A stretch of DNA of 51,705 bases, from positions 1-51,705 of the IMG/VR virus record IMGVR_UViG_3300036781_000186; one strand, written 5' to 3'. This DNA is from a virus. Positions 16,818 through 24,686 of the stretch are shown piece by piece. Positions within the stretch are counted from its first letter, which is position 1; the number at the start of each line of letters is the position of its first letter. The notes below the pieces were generated by a model. The model saw nothing but the letters and a program-made list of their open reading frames with translations, ran no database searches and was not told the DNA's origin. The translations under genes and the position numbers were made by a program.

Positions 16818-17083
16818 ATAAATTACCATTACAACCCAAACCAAATTTAAGTTTAAAGGACACCGCTGAAATTAAATGTCCTTGTGGCAATAACATTTTT
16901 CTTCCCGCCGTAATGTTCCGTAAGGTATCGGCATTGCTTACAGGTTCACCCAAGGACGCTCTTGTTCCCATTGAAGTGTTCTTGTGTGGTAAATGCGGCG
17001 AAACCCTTCAAGAGCTATTCCCTAATGAATTGAAAGCGGAAAAGCCAAAGATTGATGTTGGAGAATTGTTTAAAACTTCTTGA
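16814..17083 (+). CDS. Zinc-ribbon phage protein
   Basis: 89 residues. IKCPCGNNIFLPAVMFRKVS and FLCGKCGETLQELFP give a CxC plus CxxC zinc ribbon of a type common in large phages. The TGA is inside the next TTGACA box. Function unknown; zinc ribbons of this size often bind nucleic acid or partner proteins. Confidence 0.75.
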   Translation: MNKLPLQPKPNLSLKDTAEIKCPCGNNIFLPAVMFRKVSALLTGSPKDALVPIEVFLCGKCGETLQELFPNELKAEKPKIDVGELFKTS

Positions 17084-17084
17084 C

Positions 17085-17436
17085 ATTTTATATTCTTCTG
17101 TTATAGTAGCTTTGTCGTGGGAATACTGGTTGCCCTTTATGTCTCGCGCACCATTTGAAAATAAATCGGACTTCGTGCCGTAATACAAGAATGGTGTAGC
17201 GGCGAATACTGAATAAGTCGCACAACGCAACACGGTTTAGCGGCTGTGTTGCATAACGAGCCTAGTACTTACGCTTTCGAGGCGTATATATTTAAGATAG
17301 AATAAGCGGAATTTTAACCCGCCATGTAGTAATGCTCGTCAATTTCTGGCATGATAGTTCAAAAGAAAAAGGGTCGCTACCTAGAACATCGGCTTGTGTC
17401 GAAGATATTGGTTCAAATCCATAAGTGCCGCCATTT
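17085..17436 (+). ncRNA. Structured non-coding RNA region
   Basis: Promoter TTGACA, TTATAG ending near 17106, then about 330 nt without a gene. Visible helices include CACCATT / AATGGTG, GCAACAC / GTGTTGC, TACGC / GCGTA, ACGAGC / GCTCGT and GCGG / CCGC. It ends in a tRNA-like 3' part (17348-17433). No known family is recognised. Confidence 0.5.
17348..17433 (+). tRNA. Degenerate tRNA-like element
   Basis: Starts GGCATGATA, D stem GTTC / GAAC with an oversized D loop (about 23 nt), anticodon-region stem TCGG / TCGA around CTTGTG, T loop TTCAAAT with a bulged T stem, 3' end GTGCC-G-CCA. Acceptor pairing covers only 5 bp. Either a decayed tRNA or an RNA that mimics one; the anticodon cannot be assigned. 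Confidence 0.35.
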
Positions 17437-17484
17437 CCCTACAACATATAGTATATAACCTTTTTTCAATACTATATGTTGGGG
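17437..17484 (+). terminator. Long AT-rich hairpin
   Basis: A stem of at least 13 bp (ACAACATATAGTAT with ATACTATATGTTG, extendable by CCC / GGG) around a loop containing six T. It lies directly after the tRNA-like element and probably ends or protects this RNA. Confidence 0.6.
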
Positions 17485-17530
17485 TATTTAACGTCTTGAC
17501 ATTTAAAATTCATTCGCTATACTTATAGGA

Positions 17531-17761
17531 ATGAACGAATGGAATAGATATTTATCGGACTCTTTACCGCCTGAAAATGAAAGAGTCTTAGTCAGTGATG
17601 GCTTAACGCAGACTATTGCTTTTTATGTCACGAGCGAAAACCATAAAAATTGGTTCTTTGAGAATGACAGTTATCAAACTTTGGAAATTGAATGGTGGCA
17701 ATCCTTACCTGTGTTACCTCCAAAATTCCAAAAGAATGACTTGACAATCGCACCTGAATAA
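17531..17761 (+). CDS. DUF551-like protein
   Basis: 76 residues. WNRYLSDSLPPENERVLVSD with an IEWWQSLPVLPP end matches the DUF551 pattern seen in many phages; function unknown. Promoter TTGACA, 16 nt, TATACT, 7 nt to ATG. Its last codons carry the next gene's TTGACA. Confidence 0.75.
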   Translation: MNEWNRYLSDSLPPENERVLVSDGLTQTIAFYVTSENHKNWFFENDSYQTLEIEWWQSLPVLPPKFQKNDLTIAPE

Positions 17762-17776
17762 AGTAATATACGACAA

Positions 17777-17938
17777 ATGACTACACCTTCAAAGACCGAA
17801 AGTATATATAATCTCATCAATCCCGTCACGAAAAAGGTATTGAAGCGTAAGGTTTCTTTATCTCCAGCCGATGCAATGACTTCCAATTATGCCTTTGCAC
17901 TCAATAGTATTGATAAGAAATATGTAAAAGTTTCTTGA
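17777..17938 (+). CDS. Small unknown protein
   Basis: 53 residues (MTTPSKTESIYNLINPVT start). Promoter TTGACA inside the previous gene, 17 nt, TAATAT, 7 nt to ATG. Its TGA is inside the -35 box of the tRNA-Arg promoter. Confidence 0.6.
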   Translation: MTTPSKTESIYNLINPVTKKVLKRKVSLSPADAMTSNYAFALNSIDKKYVKVS

Positions 17939-17962
17939 CATTTACCATATTTCTGATATATT
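17935..17962 (+). promoter_or_regulatory. Promoter of tRNA-Arg
   Basis: TTGACA 17935-17940, 16-nt spacer, TATATT 17957-17962; the tRNA begins 12 nt further on, so the 5' leader is only about 5 nt. Confidence 0.75.
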
Positions 17963-17974
17963 TATTAACGTAAC

Positions 17975-18053
17975 GCGATTGTGGCTCGAATTGGATTAGG
18001 CACCGACCTTCTAAGTCGTATATATACAGGTTCAAATCCTGTCAGTCGCACCA
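17975..18053 (+). tRNA. tRNA-Arg (TCT)
   Basis: Acceptor GCGATTG / CAGTCGC, anticodon stem CCGAC / GTCGT with loop CTTCTAA (anticodon TCT, reads AGA), T arm ACAGG-TTCAAAT-CCTGT, discriminator A and encoded CCA. AGA supply fits an AT-rich phage. Confidence 0.9.
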
Positions 18054-18095
18054 TTTCTCCTTGACTTCCCTCCTTAATTATAATAATCTATTCCC

Positions 18096-18248
18096 ATGAT
18101 TAAAAAGACCATTGAACCTTTCGTTCGTTATAAACAACTTACTATTTTAACCAATTCCAAAACTGTGGGATACACGGAAAAATTTTATCTGTTTGGATTC
18201 ATCCTCATGTATAGTCGTGATGTTATTGATGATATTAGAATTTATTAA
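18096..18248 (+). CDS. Small unknown protein
   Basis: 50 residues with a hydrophobic C-terminal half (FYLFGFILMYSRDVIDD). Promoter TTGACT, TAATCT, 6 nt to ATG. No family recognised; possibly membrane-associated. Confidence 0.55.
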   Translation: MIKKTIEPFVRYKQLTILTNSKTVGYTEKFYLFGFILMYSRDVIDDIRIY

Positions 18249-18284
18249 TTGACATTCCCATATAAATAATATAATCTACACACA

Positions 18285-18704
18285 ATGAAAAACAATTATA
18301 GATACTTTACAAATACAACGTCGTTCGGTGACAACACAAAATTTATCGCGGCCAATGCAACGGCGGGTTTTATCGTAAACAAATCAGGAAATGTTAAATT
18401 GGCCTCGGATACTGTTTCTCTTAAAGTCTCTTTGAATTTTGTCGATACGGGTGCATGGAAAGAAATTAGTTTCATGGAAGCTCTTTCTCTTGTCCCTGAA
18501 CTTTCGTGGGTTTCCATTATCAAACGTCTTAGCAGTAAGCAATTTAAACCTATTCGTATCGGTTTAACTTCTGGTGGATATGTTATGGTTTATACAGATT
18601 CCGTAGATGCGGGACATGGTAATCAAATTTCTTTTGTGGAATTTGAAGATATTGCGAAAGCCATTAAAGAAGTCAAACAATTTCTCATTGACAATCCTCA
18701 ATAA
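18285..18704 (+). CDS. Unknown protein
   Basis: 139 residues, beta-rich with two similar hydrophobic cores and a C-terminal helix (FEDIAKAIKEVKQFLIDN). Promoter TTGACA, 17 nt, TAATCT, 7 nt to ATG. The last codons contain the TTGACA box for the prepilin-like gene. Confidence 0.7.
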   Translation: MKNNYRYFTNTTSFGDNTKFIAANATAGFIVNKSGNVKLASDTVSLKVSLNFVDTGAWKEISFMEALSLVPELSWVSIIKRLSSKQFKPIRIGLTSGGYVMVYTDSVDAGHGNQISFVEFEDIAKAIKEVKQFLIDNPQ

Positions 18705-18723
18705 TTAATATATTATTAACGCA

Positions 18724-18873
18724 ATGAAAATCAAATCACCAAAACTTAATAAGGGTTTTACTCTCGTTGAATTGTTAATAACCCTTGGATTCGTAGTCGT
18801 AGGAACCGTTGCTATCACGGGAAGTATTCTCTTGATTTATGCTGCCGTTCACTTTATTGGGAAGTATTGGTAA
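18724..18873 (+). CDS. Mini prepilin-like peptide with type III signal motif
   Basis: 49 residues. A basic leader ending in KG (Gly11) followed by FTLVELL (12-18) and a long hydrophobic helix is the class III (type IV prepilin) cleavage/N-methylation motif, with Glu at mature position 5. The protein stops after the N-terminal helix, so it has no pilin head domain. If processed by host PilD it could insert in the inner membrane and enter or block pilus or T2SS pseudopilus assembly (inference). Leaderless: TTGACA, 17 nt, TATTAT, 7 nt to ATG. Confidence 0.75.
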   Translation: MKIKSPKLNKGFTLVELLITLGFVVVGTVAITGSILLIYAAVHFIGKYW

Positions 18874-18915
18874 TTATCCCTTGACAATTTCCTCACAATA
18901 ATTTAATATAACGGT

Positions 18916-19104
18916 ATGGGAAAATCCCGAAACACTGATAAATACGGCAAGTTTAAAGACTTCCGCAAGAAAACTAAAAACCATAATAATCCACATAAGA
19001 AACCCGATGAATGGGTCAATCCCAAAGATTCTTATGAGGGTGAATGGAACCCCAATCAAAAAAATTTAGATGAACGTTGGGATTCTATGGCCGATGGAAT
19101 GTAA
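18916..19104 (+). CDS. Small hydrophilic protein
   Basis: 62 residues, no hydrophobic core, very rich in Lys, Asn, Asp and Trp (KPDEWVNPKDSYEGEWNP); likely disordered. Promoter TTGACA, 17 nt, TAATAT, 6 nt to ATG. Confidence 0.65.
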   Translation: MGKSRNTDKYGKFKDFRKKTKNHNNPHKKPDEWVNPKDSYEGEWNPNQKNLDERWDSMADGM

Positions 19105-19148
19105 TTTTAACTTGACTTTAAACCACAAATAATATAATATCGCACCAC

Positions 19149-19472
19149 ATGAAAATTAAGCATAATAATAAAAACTACACCCTTGACATCACACGCTCCA
19201 TTAATTTGGGCGTATTGAAAAAAGTGTTTGAGCCTCTCACTGACCCGAAACATGGCGATTTAGTTTCGCCTAATCAAGATGCCGTAAAAAATCGCACGGT
19301 TATTGTCATGGACTTCCAAAGAAAGTATTGGTTCTGTGGTCTTGGTGGTGAATTTCAAAACTTTTCTAATGGTGGTTATACTTATGATGAACTGATTAAA
19401 CATTTAATCGCCCATGAATATGTTCGTATCACCAATCTCAATGCCGATTTAAAAAAGTTGATGACCCAATGA
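19149..19472 (+). CDS. Member of a paralogous family (LGVLK family)
   Basis: 107 residues. The N-terminus (MKIKHNNKNYTLDITRSINL, then GVLKKV) matches the starts of the genes at 24917, 31617 and more distantly 46290: a short beta hairpin, K/N-Y-x-L, R-S/A-I/L-x-L-G-V-L, then a GD turn. Function unknown. Promoter TTGACT, 17 nt, TAATAT, 8 nt to ATG. Confidence 0.7.
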   Translation: MKIKHNNKNYTLDITRSINLGVLKKVFEPLTDPKHGDLVSPNQDAVKNRTVIVMDFQRKYWFCGLGGEFQNFSNGGYTYDELIKHLIAHEYVRITNLNADLKKLMTQ

Positions 19473-19714
19473 AAATCGGCGTAAAATTCAATATCAATGA
19501 TTCCATCCGTTTTAAATTTACTAAAACTGGATGGGATTATGTCAACAAATTAAATGCGACACATTACATTTATTCCAAATATCCATTGAAATATAAAAAA
19601 GACGAGTGGAATGAAGAACAGTTGTGGTCTTTCATGCAAAAGTTTGGAAACAAATTTAGTATGGGATTTGAATGCATCATTGAAACGGAAATTGAATTTA
19701 TTCTTCCCGAATGA
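19469..19714 (+). CDS. Unknown protein
   Basis: 81 residues, coupled by ATGA to the previous gene. Aromatic and Lys-rich; ends FECIIETEIEFILPE. The leftward GIY-YIG region runs into its 3' end (overlap of the C-terminal fragment at 19698), so this gene flanks a homing-endonuclease insertion. Confidence 0.65.
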   Translation: MKIGVKFNINDSIRFKFTKTGWDYVNKLNATHYIYSKYPLKYKKDEWNEEQLWSFMQKFGNKFSMGFECIIETEIEFILPE

Positions 19715-19910
19715 GTTGCCAGCCTTTGACATGAGTTCGTTTCCCATTAAATAATTTCCACAAATTTTTTCGGTCAACATTGTGTTTTTTAACAAAATCA
19801 TATTTTATTCCTTCATAAATTTCTCCAGTATCTTTATGAATAAATTTATGCACTGTCTGGTCTTTATTGTTTTCCCACATTTTGGTAATCTTTTTATGAT
19901 GTAATCGCAT
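19698..19910 (-). pseudogene. Frame-displaced C-terminus of GIY-YIG endonuclease
   Basis: 70 residues including DQTVHKFIHKDTGEIYEG and GKRTHVKGW, a DNA-binding repeat matching the C-terminus of the 42-kb GIY-YIG protein (MDKTVYTFLNVKTNEKF, then GKLKHCKGW). Here it is in a different frame from the upstream GIY-YIG part, so a one-base frameshift separates them. Confidence 0.7.
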
Positions 19911-20522
19911 TCAGATAATCTATCTTTTGCCAGCTTGCTCATTTTTAATCGAGTTTCAGGAGAGAAATATCTTCCTTTACTTGCAATTCCAATTTTTAAT
20001 TTAGTTTCAATGGAATGTTTTAATCCTCGCGTTCCTTTATGTGCAAATTTCATTTTCTGTCTAGTTTCTGGCGACGCCGTTCGTCCTAACATTCCATTAT
20101 TTATTCCAGAAACAAATGACATATTATAGACGTTAAGCGAATCGGTTTTTGCAATGTTCAAATACCTTTGTTCAGCCAATTTTAACTCTTCCATAATAGG
20201 TGTGATATATTCAACAATATAAAATTCAAACGAGTCTTGTCCATATTTATTCCAAGCTCGTTGTAAATGTATATTACTATGAATGTTTCTCTTTAACCCA
20301 AATTTATGTACGGCCCATCTATTTTTAAAATCCGATGCTTTACCAACATAATACTTACCATCAATTTTATTGACTATCTTGTATATCCCGCTTTTGATTG
20401 TGGTATCTTTCTGTTCGTTGCTTATCAATTCGTTTTTGATTTTTGTAGTAGTATCGCAATTGACGTTCTCGCCGTTCGTCGTCAAGTTCCGATTGTGGTC
20501 TATTAAGTTTTTTTCTTCCCAT
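19805..20522 (-). CDS. GIY-YIG homing endonuclease, no usable start codon
   Basis: The GIY-YIG domain reads SGIYKIVNKIDGKYYVGKAS, followed by RWAVHKFGLKRNIHSN and a NUMOD-like ETRQKMKFAHKGTRG repeat region. The in-frame ATGs upstream (20569, 20551) lie within the promoter (TTGACA, 17 nt, TATTAT), so they are not on the mRNA. After the transcription start the first ATG is in the other frame (20522) and opens a basic ORF ending just inside the GIY motif. Expression probably needs a +1 shift. A second frameshift removes the C-terminus. Confidence 0.75.
20367..20522 (-). CDS. Small basic MGRKKLNR ORF overlapping GIY-YIG gene
   Basis: 51 residues beginning MGRKKLNRPQSELDDERRER and continuing with RYYYKNQKRIDKQRTERY. 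It is homologous at the protein level to the ORF at 41943-42104 in the other GIY-YIG locus and stops (TAA) just after the DNA encoding GIY in the +1 frame. The ATG is 18 nt after the -10 box. Either an independent basic protein or the N-terminus of a frameshift-made endonuclease. Confidence 0.6.
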   Translation of the reverse strand: MGRKKLNRPQSELDDERRERQLRYYYKNQKRIDKQRTERYHNQKRDIQDSQ

Positions 20523-20647
20523 AAAAGTTTATTTGGTTCTATAATATTCATAAAAATGATATTTGTCAAGATATAAATAGTATGTAGAGGAATATAAAAT
20601 CAAAAAATGTTCTTGATTTTTAATTTTATTATGATAATATGCTCACC

Positions 20648-21670
20648 ATGTTAATCAAATATCCAGACACAGAACAATTTCGTAACGTCATTCGCAATGT
20701 GCAACATAAAGCGCAATACACTGGCAAAGACGCCAATGGTGATGCCATTATGAATCGCCTTGCCGTCATGCCTACTCTTACCTTTGAGGGAACTGTTAAG
20801 GTGCATGGCTGTTGTTCTTCCGTTCGCCTTGAAGATGATGCTCGTATTCCACAGTCCCGCGATAATGAGATTAGTGTGGAAAATGACAATTATGGTTTTG
20901 CTCGTTTCATCGCGGGAACTCCTGATAATGCTTTCCTTACCTTGAAAGATTTATTTGGTAATAATATCGTTGTTCACGGTGAATGGGCTGGTAAAGGCAT
21001 TCAAGATACCGTCGCCGTTAATGAATTGGAAAAAATGTGGATTATCTTTGCTGTTCAACGCATTACGCCTAATGGTGATGAAGAAAAGTGGCTTAGTTTG
21101 AAGGGGATTGATTTGACCGCTTTGAACCAATACAAAATTTACAGCATTCGTCAATTTGGTGTGGAAACCGTTGATATTGATTTTGAGAAGCCAGCGGAAG
21201 CCACCAATAAAATTAATGAATTGAGTCTTGCCGTTGAAAATGAATGTCCCGTAGGTAAATTTTTCGGTATCTCTGGTATCGGTGAAGGGCGTGTATGGCG
21301 TTGCATTACAAGTGGTTGGGAATCTTCTAAGTTCGTCTTTAAGGTTAAGGGACAGGCTCATAGTAAGAGCAAAGTTAAGAAACTCGCTAATGTTGACGTT
21401 GAAAAGATGAAGTCCATTGAAGATTTCGTGGATAAACATCTTAGTGAGGAACGACTTGTACAGGGCTGGAACTGGCTCAAGGAGCAGGGTAAACCGCAAA
21501 CTGAGGTGTCCACGGGGGATTTCATCAAATGGCTCTTTAATGACATTATTAAAGAAGAAGCCGATGAACTTACGGCATCTGGTTTGACCGTTAAAGAATT
21601 GGGTGGTGTCATCTCTAAGAAAGCTAAAATCTGGTTCTTTACGAAAATCAATGGTGAGGTTGGTCTGTGA
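20648..21670 (+). CDS. RNA ligase, T4 Rnl2-like
   Basis: 340 residues from the second ATG; the first (20639) overlaps the -10 box TAATAT. Nucleotidyltransferase motif I is KVHG with Lys51 as the predicted adenylated residue; GEWAGKGIQ (motif III region), GRVWRC (motif IV) and KFVFKVKG (motif V) follow. A C-terminal helical domain of about 100 residues is present. Rnl2 enzymes seal nicks in duplex RNA; the substrate here is unknown. Confidence 0.9.
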   Translation: MLIKYPDTEQFRNVIRNVQHKAQYTGKDANGDAIMNRLAVMPTLTFEGTVKVHGCCSSVRLEDDARIPQSRDNEISVENDNYGFARFIAGTPDNAFLTLKDLFGNNIVVHGEWAGKGIQDTVAVNELEKMWIIFAVQRITPNGDEEKWLSLKGIDLTALNQYKIYSIRQFGVETVDIDFEKPAEATNKINELSLAVENECPVGKFFGISGIGEGRVWRCITSGWESSKFVFKVKGQAHSKSKVKKLANVDVEKMKSIEDFVDKHLSEERLVQGWNWLKEQGKPQTEVSTGDFIKWLFNDIIKEEADELTASGLTVKELGGVISKKAKIWFFTKINGEVGL

Positions 21671-21825
21671 ACGAATCTAAACCTTTAACGGAAGCCGAAG
21701 TCCGAAAACTCCGTGATAACATCTATGGTGTTCACGATGATAAAAACTGGAATCTCTGTAAAAAGAACTGGATGAGAACGGATGCTACACAATGGCTTAT
21801 CCGTAACCAACCAAAAAAGTCTTGA
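21667..21825 (+). CDS. Small protein with GTG start
   Basis: 52 residues starting at a GTG that overlaps the ligase stop (CTGTGAA). Composition NESKPLTEAEVRKLRDNIYG is helical and hydrophilic. The TGA is in the next TTGACA box. Coupling to the ligase suggests co-expression; start uncertain. Confidence 0.5.
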   Translation: MNESKPLTEAEVRKLRDNIYGVHDDKNWNLCKKNWMRTDATQWLIRNQPKKS

Positions 21826-21858
21826 CATTTCCTGTGAATAGTGTATTATCTTCGCACT

Positions 21859-22287
21859 ATGGGACACGGAACAAAATCTAAAAAACTGTATATTCGCCAA
21901 TATGAATTTGTTGGTGATGGTTTCTTAAACTTCCACACAAAGCGTATGCTCGTTAATGAGTTTCCGATGTGTTCAATGGAATGTTTAAATAATCTTTTTC
22001 ATTATGTCATATCCAATGAGTTGTTAGAACGATATGCAACATACGCCATGCTGAAAAATGCTAATAACGTTGAAGTTGAGATTGGAAAACTCGTTCAATA
22101 TGATGAGGTTAAAGCCCTTGAACTCGTTGAAAGCATCATAAAATTTGCAATAGCCCATATTAAAAATCTCAAATTAATTAAAACGGATTTTGTTCCCATT
22201 AAATACTCTTTTGGTAAAGAAGTTGAAAAATTTAAGTTCACACCACTAGATATTGTGTATCCTGAATTGAACACCACAAGAAAATAA
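21859..22287 (+). CDS. Unknown helical protein
   Basis: 142 residues from MGHGTKSKKLYIRQYEF; the upstream in-frame TTG/ATG is in the promoter. Promoter TTGACA, 16 nt, TATTAT, 9 nt to ATG. Alpha-helical with two Cys near residue 45 (MCSMEC). Family not recognised. Confidence 0.7.
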   Translation: MGHGTKSKKLYIRQYEFVGDGFLNFHTKRMLVNEFPMCSMECLNNLFHYVISNELLERYATYAMLKNANNVEVEIGKLVQYDEVKALELVESIIKFAIAHIKNLKLIKTDFVPIKYSFGKEVEKFKFTPLDIVYPELNTTRK

Positions 22288-22468
22288 AGATTTTAAAATA
22301 TAAAAAGTCTCTAAAAATAACGGCATACTAATTATCCATATCAATTCTTCGTTTCATTATTTGATAGGAAACAATTTAAAAAGACAAACTTAAAAATTTC
22401 CAAAAAATTCACAAACTTTAAATTCTTTTTGTCCTTTTTCGTTCAAGAATAATGTACTTTTCCCGTCA
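22288..22468. other. Convergent intergenic region
   Basis: AT-rich gap between a rightward gene and the end of the leftward nuclease. It contains repeated AAAAAG and CTTTTT blocks that can pair but no clear terminator, promoter or gene. Confidence 0.5.
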
Positions 22469-23227
22469 TTATTTTTTAGACTGTTCTAATAAAATTCCAT
22501 CAATTGATATGGTTAAATCTGTTGGTGTCACAAAATTTAAAGATTTGCAACATTCTATAAACATGTTTGTCAGTTTTGTTTTATTTCCTTTGTGAACGGT
22601 GCCATCTGGAATGATATAGATAATTTTTATATCCTTTTCAGCAGCGATTTCCGATTTAGCTTTATCCGATTCTTGAGTTTTTCTAAATACATCATCGCCA
22701 TATACAGGCTTAAAATGATGCTGTCCATTATATTCAATGGCAATTTTTAAATCTGGAAGCCATATATCTACTTCATAGCCATTAAGTTGTAATCTATCAT
22801 TTGTAATAATATGCAATGTCGGATAATTTTTCTTTAACAAATAAACAATACCACATTCTCCATAAGAACGCCATTGCGTTCTATAATATTTTGGATTGTT
22901 TTTAAATGCCACTCCCATACATTTTCTGGAACAAAATTTCTTTTTTGCTGATGATTTGCAAACCCACCATCTTTTTTTGCATGATACGCATTCAATTTCA
23001 ATCTGATTTCTGCTCGTGTATATTCCTTCGCATTTCTTTGAGCAGAATTTGTGCTTTTTGCTTGGGGCGGGTCGTGTTATACGAATATTACAGACTTGAC
23101 ATTTAATCTTATTTATGAAATAATAGCCTCCGGCAATATTTGAACATTTATATGAGCAGTTCAATTGAGTTTTTTTAATGGATGTAAATTCACAATTACA
23201 GACTTGACATTTTAAATTAAATAGCAT
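22469..23227 (-). CDS. Vsr-like (EDxHD-type) homing endonuclease with zinc fingers
   Basis: 252 residues. Three or four CxxC zinc knuckles in the first 110 residues (CQVC, CQVC, CVSC, each with a paired FCSKKC-type half), then a nuclease core: GYEVDIWLPDLKIAIEYNGQ followed by HHF and a KxxxA-rich helix, as in Vsr-fold homing nucleases. It interrupts the rightward block between the two RNA ligases and carries the next rightward promoter inside its first codons. Confidence 0.85.
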   Translation of the reverse strand: MLFNLKCQVCNCEFTSIKKTQLNCSYKCSNIAGGYYFINKIKCQVCNIRITRPAPSKKHKFCSKKCEGIYTSRNQIEIECVSCKKRWWVCKSSAKKKFCSRKCMGVAFKNNPKYYRTQWRSYGECGIVYLLKKNYPTLHIITNDRLQLNGYEVDIWLPDLKIAIEYNGQHHFKPVYGDDVFRKTQESDKAKSEIAAEKDIKIIYIIPDGTVHKGNKTKLTNMFIECCKSLNFVTPTDLTISIDGILLEQSKK

Positions 23228-23232
23228 ATATT
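23204..23232 (+). promoter_or_regulatory. Rnl1-like gene promoter inside a homing endonuclease gene
   Basis: TTGACA 23204-23209, 17-nt spacer, TATATT 23227-23232, reading rightward. The -35 box is the complement of the codons for the first CQVC zinc knuckle of the leftward nuclease. The transcript has a leader of about 45 nt before 23282. Confidence 0.65.
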
Positions 23233-23281
23233 ATTCTCCATAAGAATAAATAGTGTTATCCATTCAAAAAACGCAAATAAA

Positions 23282-24379
23282 ATGAAAATTTCGTTAGAAA
23301 ATTTAGATAAAAATAACTTTAAACTCAAAGAAGGGATTATTGATGGGAAAGTTGTGTATCTTATCAATCCTGTGGAATTTGATTGTAAGTGGACTCTCGA
23401 CAATTTGCATCTTCGTAGTGTATTAATTGATTTTAATGGGCAAATTTTAAGTCGTGGATTAAACAAATTTTTTAATGTCGGTGAAAAGTCCGAAGTTTAT
23501 CCTAATCCCGATAAATTTAATGATTGGATTTTGACGAATAAAGAAGATGGAAGTTTGATGATTTGTGATTTGATTTGGGAAAAATTGAATGTAAGAACAC
23601 GCGGAACCATTTCATATAAAGACCACGAGAATACAGATGATTTCAATTTTGTCATTAATAAATATTCAATTCAAAATGTTGTCTTGAAATATGCAGATTA
23701 TACCATTCTTTTTGAGATTTATAGTCCTACTAACGTAATTGTTTTAAAGCCTTATACGGAACCTGAGATTATTTTTCTCGGCGCAATCCATAAGGAGAGC
23801 GGTGTGTATTATCCCTATTACACTTCCGTTGGTAAAGAAATCCAAAATTTTATTGGTTGCAATACTCCTGAAATTTTTGAAATTAAAGGTGGAATTTTGG
23901 AGCTTGCTGTAAAAATCAAAGAATGGCAAGGGAAAGAAGGATTAGTTTTAAATTACAATAATAATCAAAATCAATTAAAATTGAAATCTGACTGGTATTT
24001 AATTCGTCATAGAATGAAATCGGAATTGAGTAGTTTAGAAAAAGTGATTGACCTATGGCTATCTTTAAATTGTCCTGACTACATCACGTTCTATAATGAA
24101 GTGGTGAATACATTTGATTACGAAATTGCTAATATTGCACAGAGTCATATCTCCAATATCTGTGATGGGTATAAAGAAGTATTGAAAATCGTTGCTCATA
24201 TGAAAGCATTTGTGAAACCTTTGAAATTGGGTTCTCGTAAAGATGCTGCGGGTAAAATCATCGCGGCGTATGGCGAAACTAATCGTGGTTCTTTCCTGTT
24301 CAAACTACTTGACGGAAAAGAATTGCATGGTGATGATATTAAGAAACTAATCTTTCAGGTTTTGAAAAAGAATGTATGA
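23282..24379 (+). CDS. RNA ligase, T4 Rnl1-like
   Basis: 365 residues, similar to T4 RnlA (374). Motif I is KEDGS with Lys87 the predicted adenylation site; IIIa is FEIYSPTNVIV; IV is KEGLVLNY; V is LKLKSDWYL. T4 Rnl1 repairs tRNA cleaved in the anticodon loop; no polynucleotide kinase partner is seen in this window. The stop overlaps the next start (ATGATG). Confidence 0.9.
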   Translation: MKISLENLDKNNFKLKEGIIDGKVVYLINPVEFDCKWTLDNLHLRSVLIDFNGQILSRGLNKFFNVGEKSEVYPNPDKFNDWILTNKEDGSLMICDLIWEKLNVRTRGTISYKDHENTDDFNFVINKYSIQNVVLKYADYTILFEIYSPTNVIVLKPYTEPEIIFLGAIHKESGVYYPYYTSVGKEIQNFIGCNTPEIFEIKGGILELAVKIKEWQGKEGLVLNYNNNQNQLKLKSDWYLIRHRMKSELSSLEKVIDLWLSLNCPDYITFYNEVVNTFDYEIANIAQSHISNICDGYKEVLKIVAHMKAFVKPLKLGSRKDAAGKIIAAYGETNRGSFLFKLLDGKELHGDDIKKLIFQVLKKNV

Positions 24380-24663
24380 TGTCAAAACCCAACAAAAAAG
24401 CTATTCTTAGATGCCCAAAGACTCCGCGAAGTGATGGTATTTTAATGATGGCCATACGAAAATGTGAGTATTCCATTCCCTTAGAAGAATGGTATGGGCA
24501 ACTTACAGCCGTGGAAATTTTGCGTCTTATCGAAGCAGGAGCGGAACCTTATGAATGTTCCAAAAGACTTGCGGAAGAAGCAAGTGACATGGTTAAAAAT
24601 GGTGAGGGTGGTAATCGTCCATTTTATTTCAAACCACCAAAGAAATGGATTGACTTTATATAA
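24376..24663 (+). CDS. Unknown protein coupled to Rnl1
   Basis: 95 residues, overlapping the ligase stop. Alpha-helical (AVEILRLIEAGAEPYECSKR). Co-expression with the ligase is likely; family not recognised. The last codons contain the TTGACT box of the next gene. Confidence 0.65.
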   Translation: MMSKPNKKAILRCPKTPRSDGILMMAIRKCEYSIPLEEWYGQLTAVEILRLIEAGAEPYECSKRLAEEASDMVKNGEGGNRPFYFKPPKKWIDFI

Positions 24664-24686
24664 TAATCTGATAATATCCACACACC

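Noticed and set aside
17108-17433. tmRNA, because of a tRNA-like end and an internal region
   Set aside because: No tag reading frame with a stop and no tmRNA pseudoknot order is visible.
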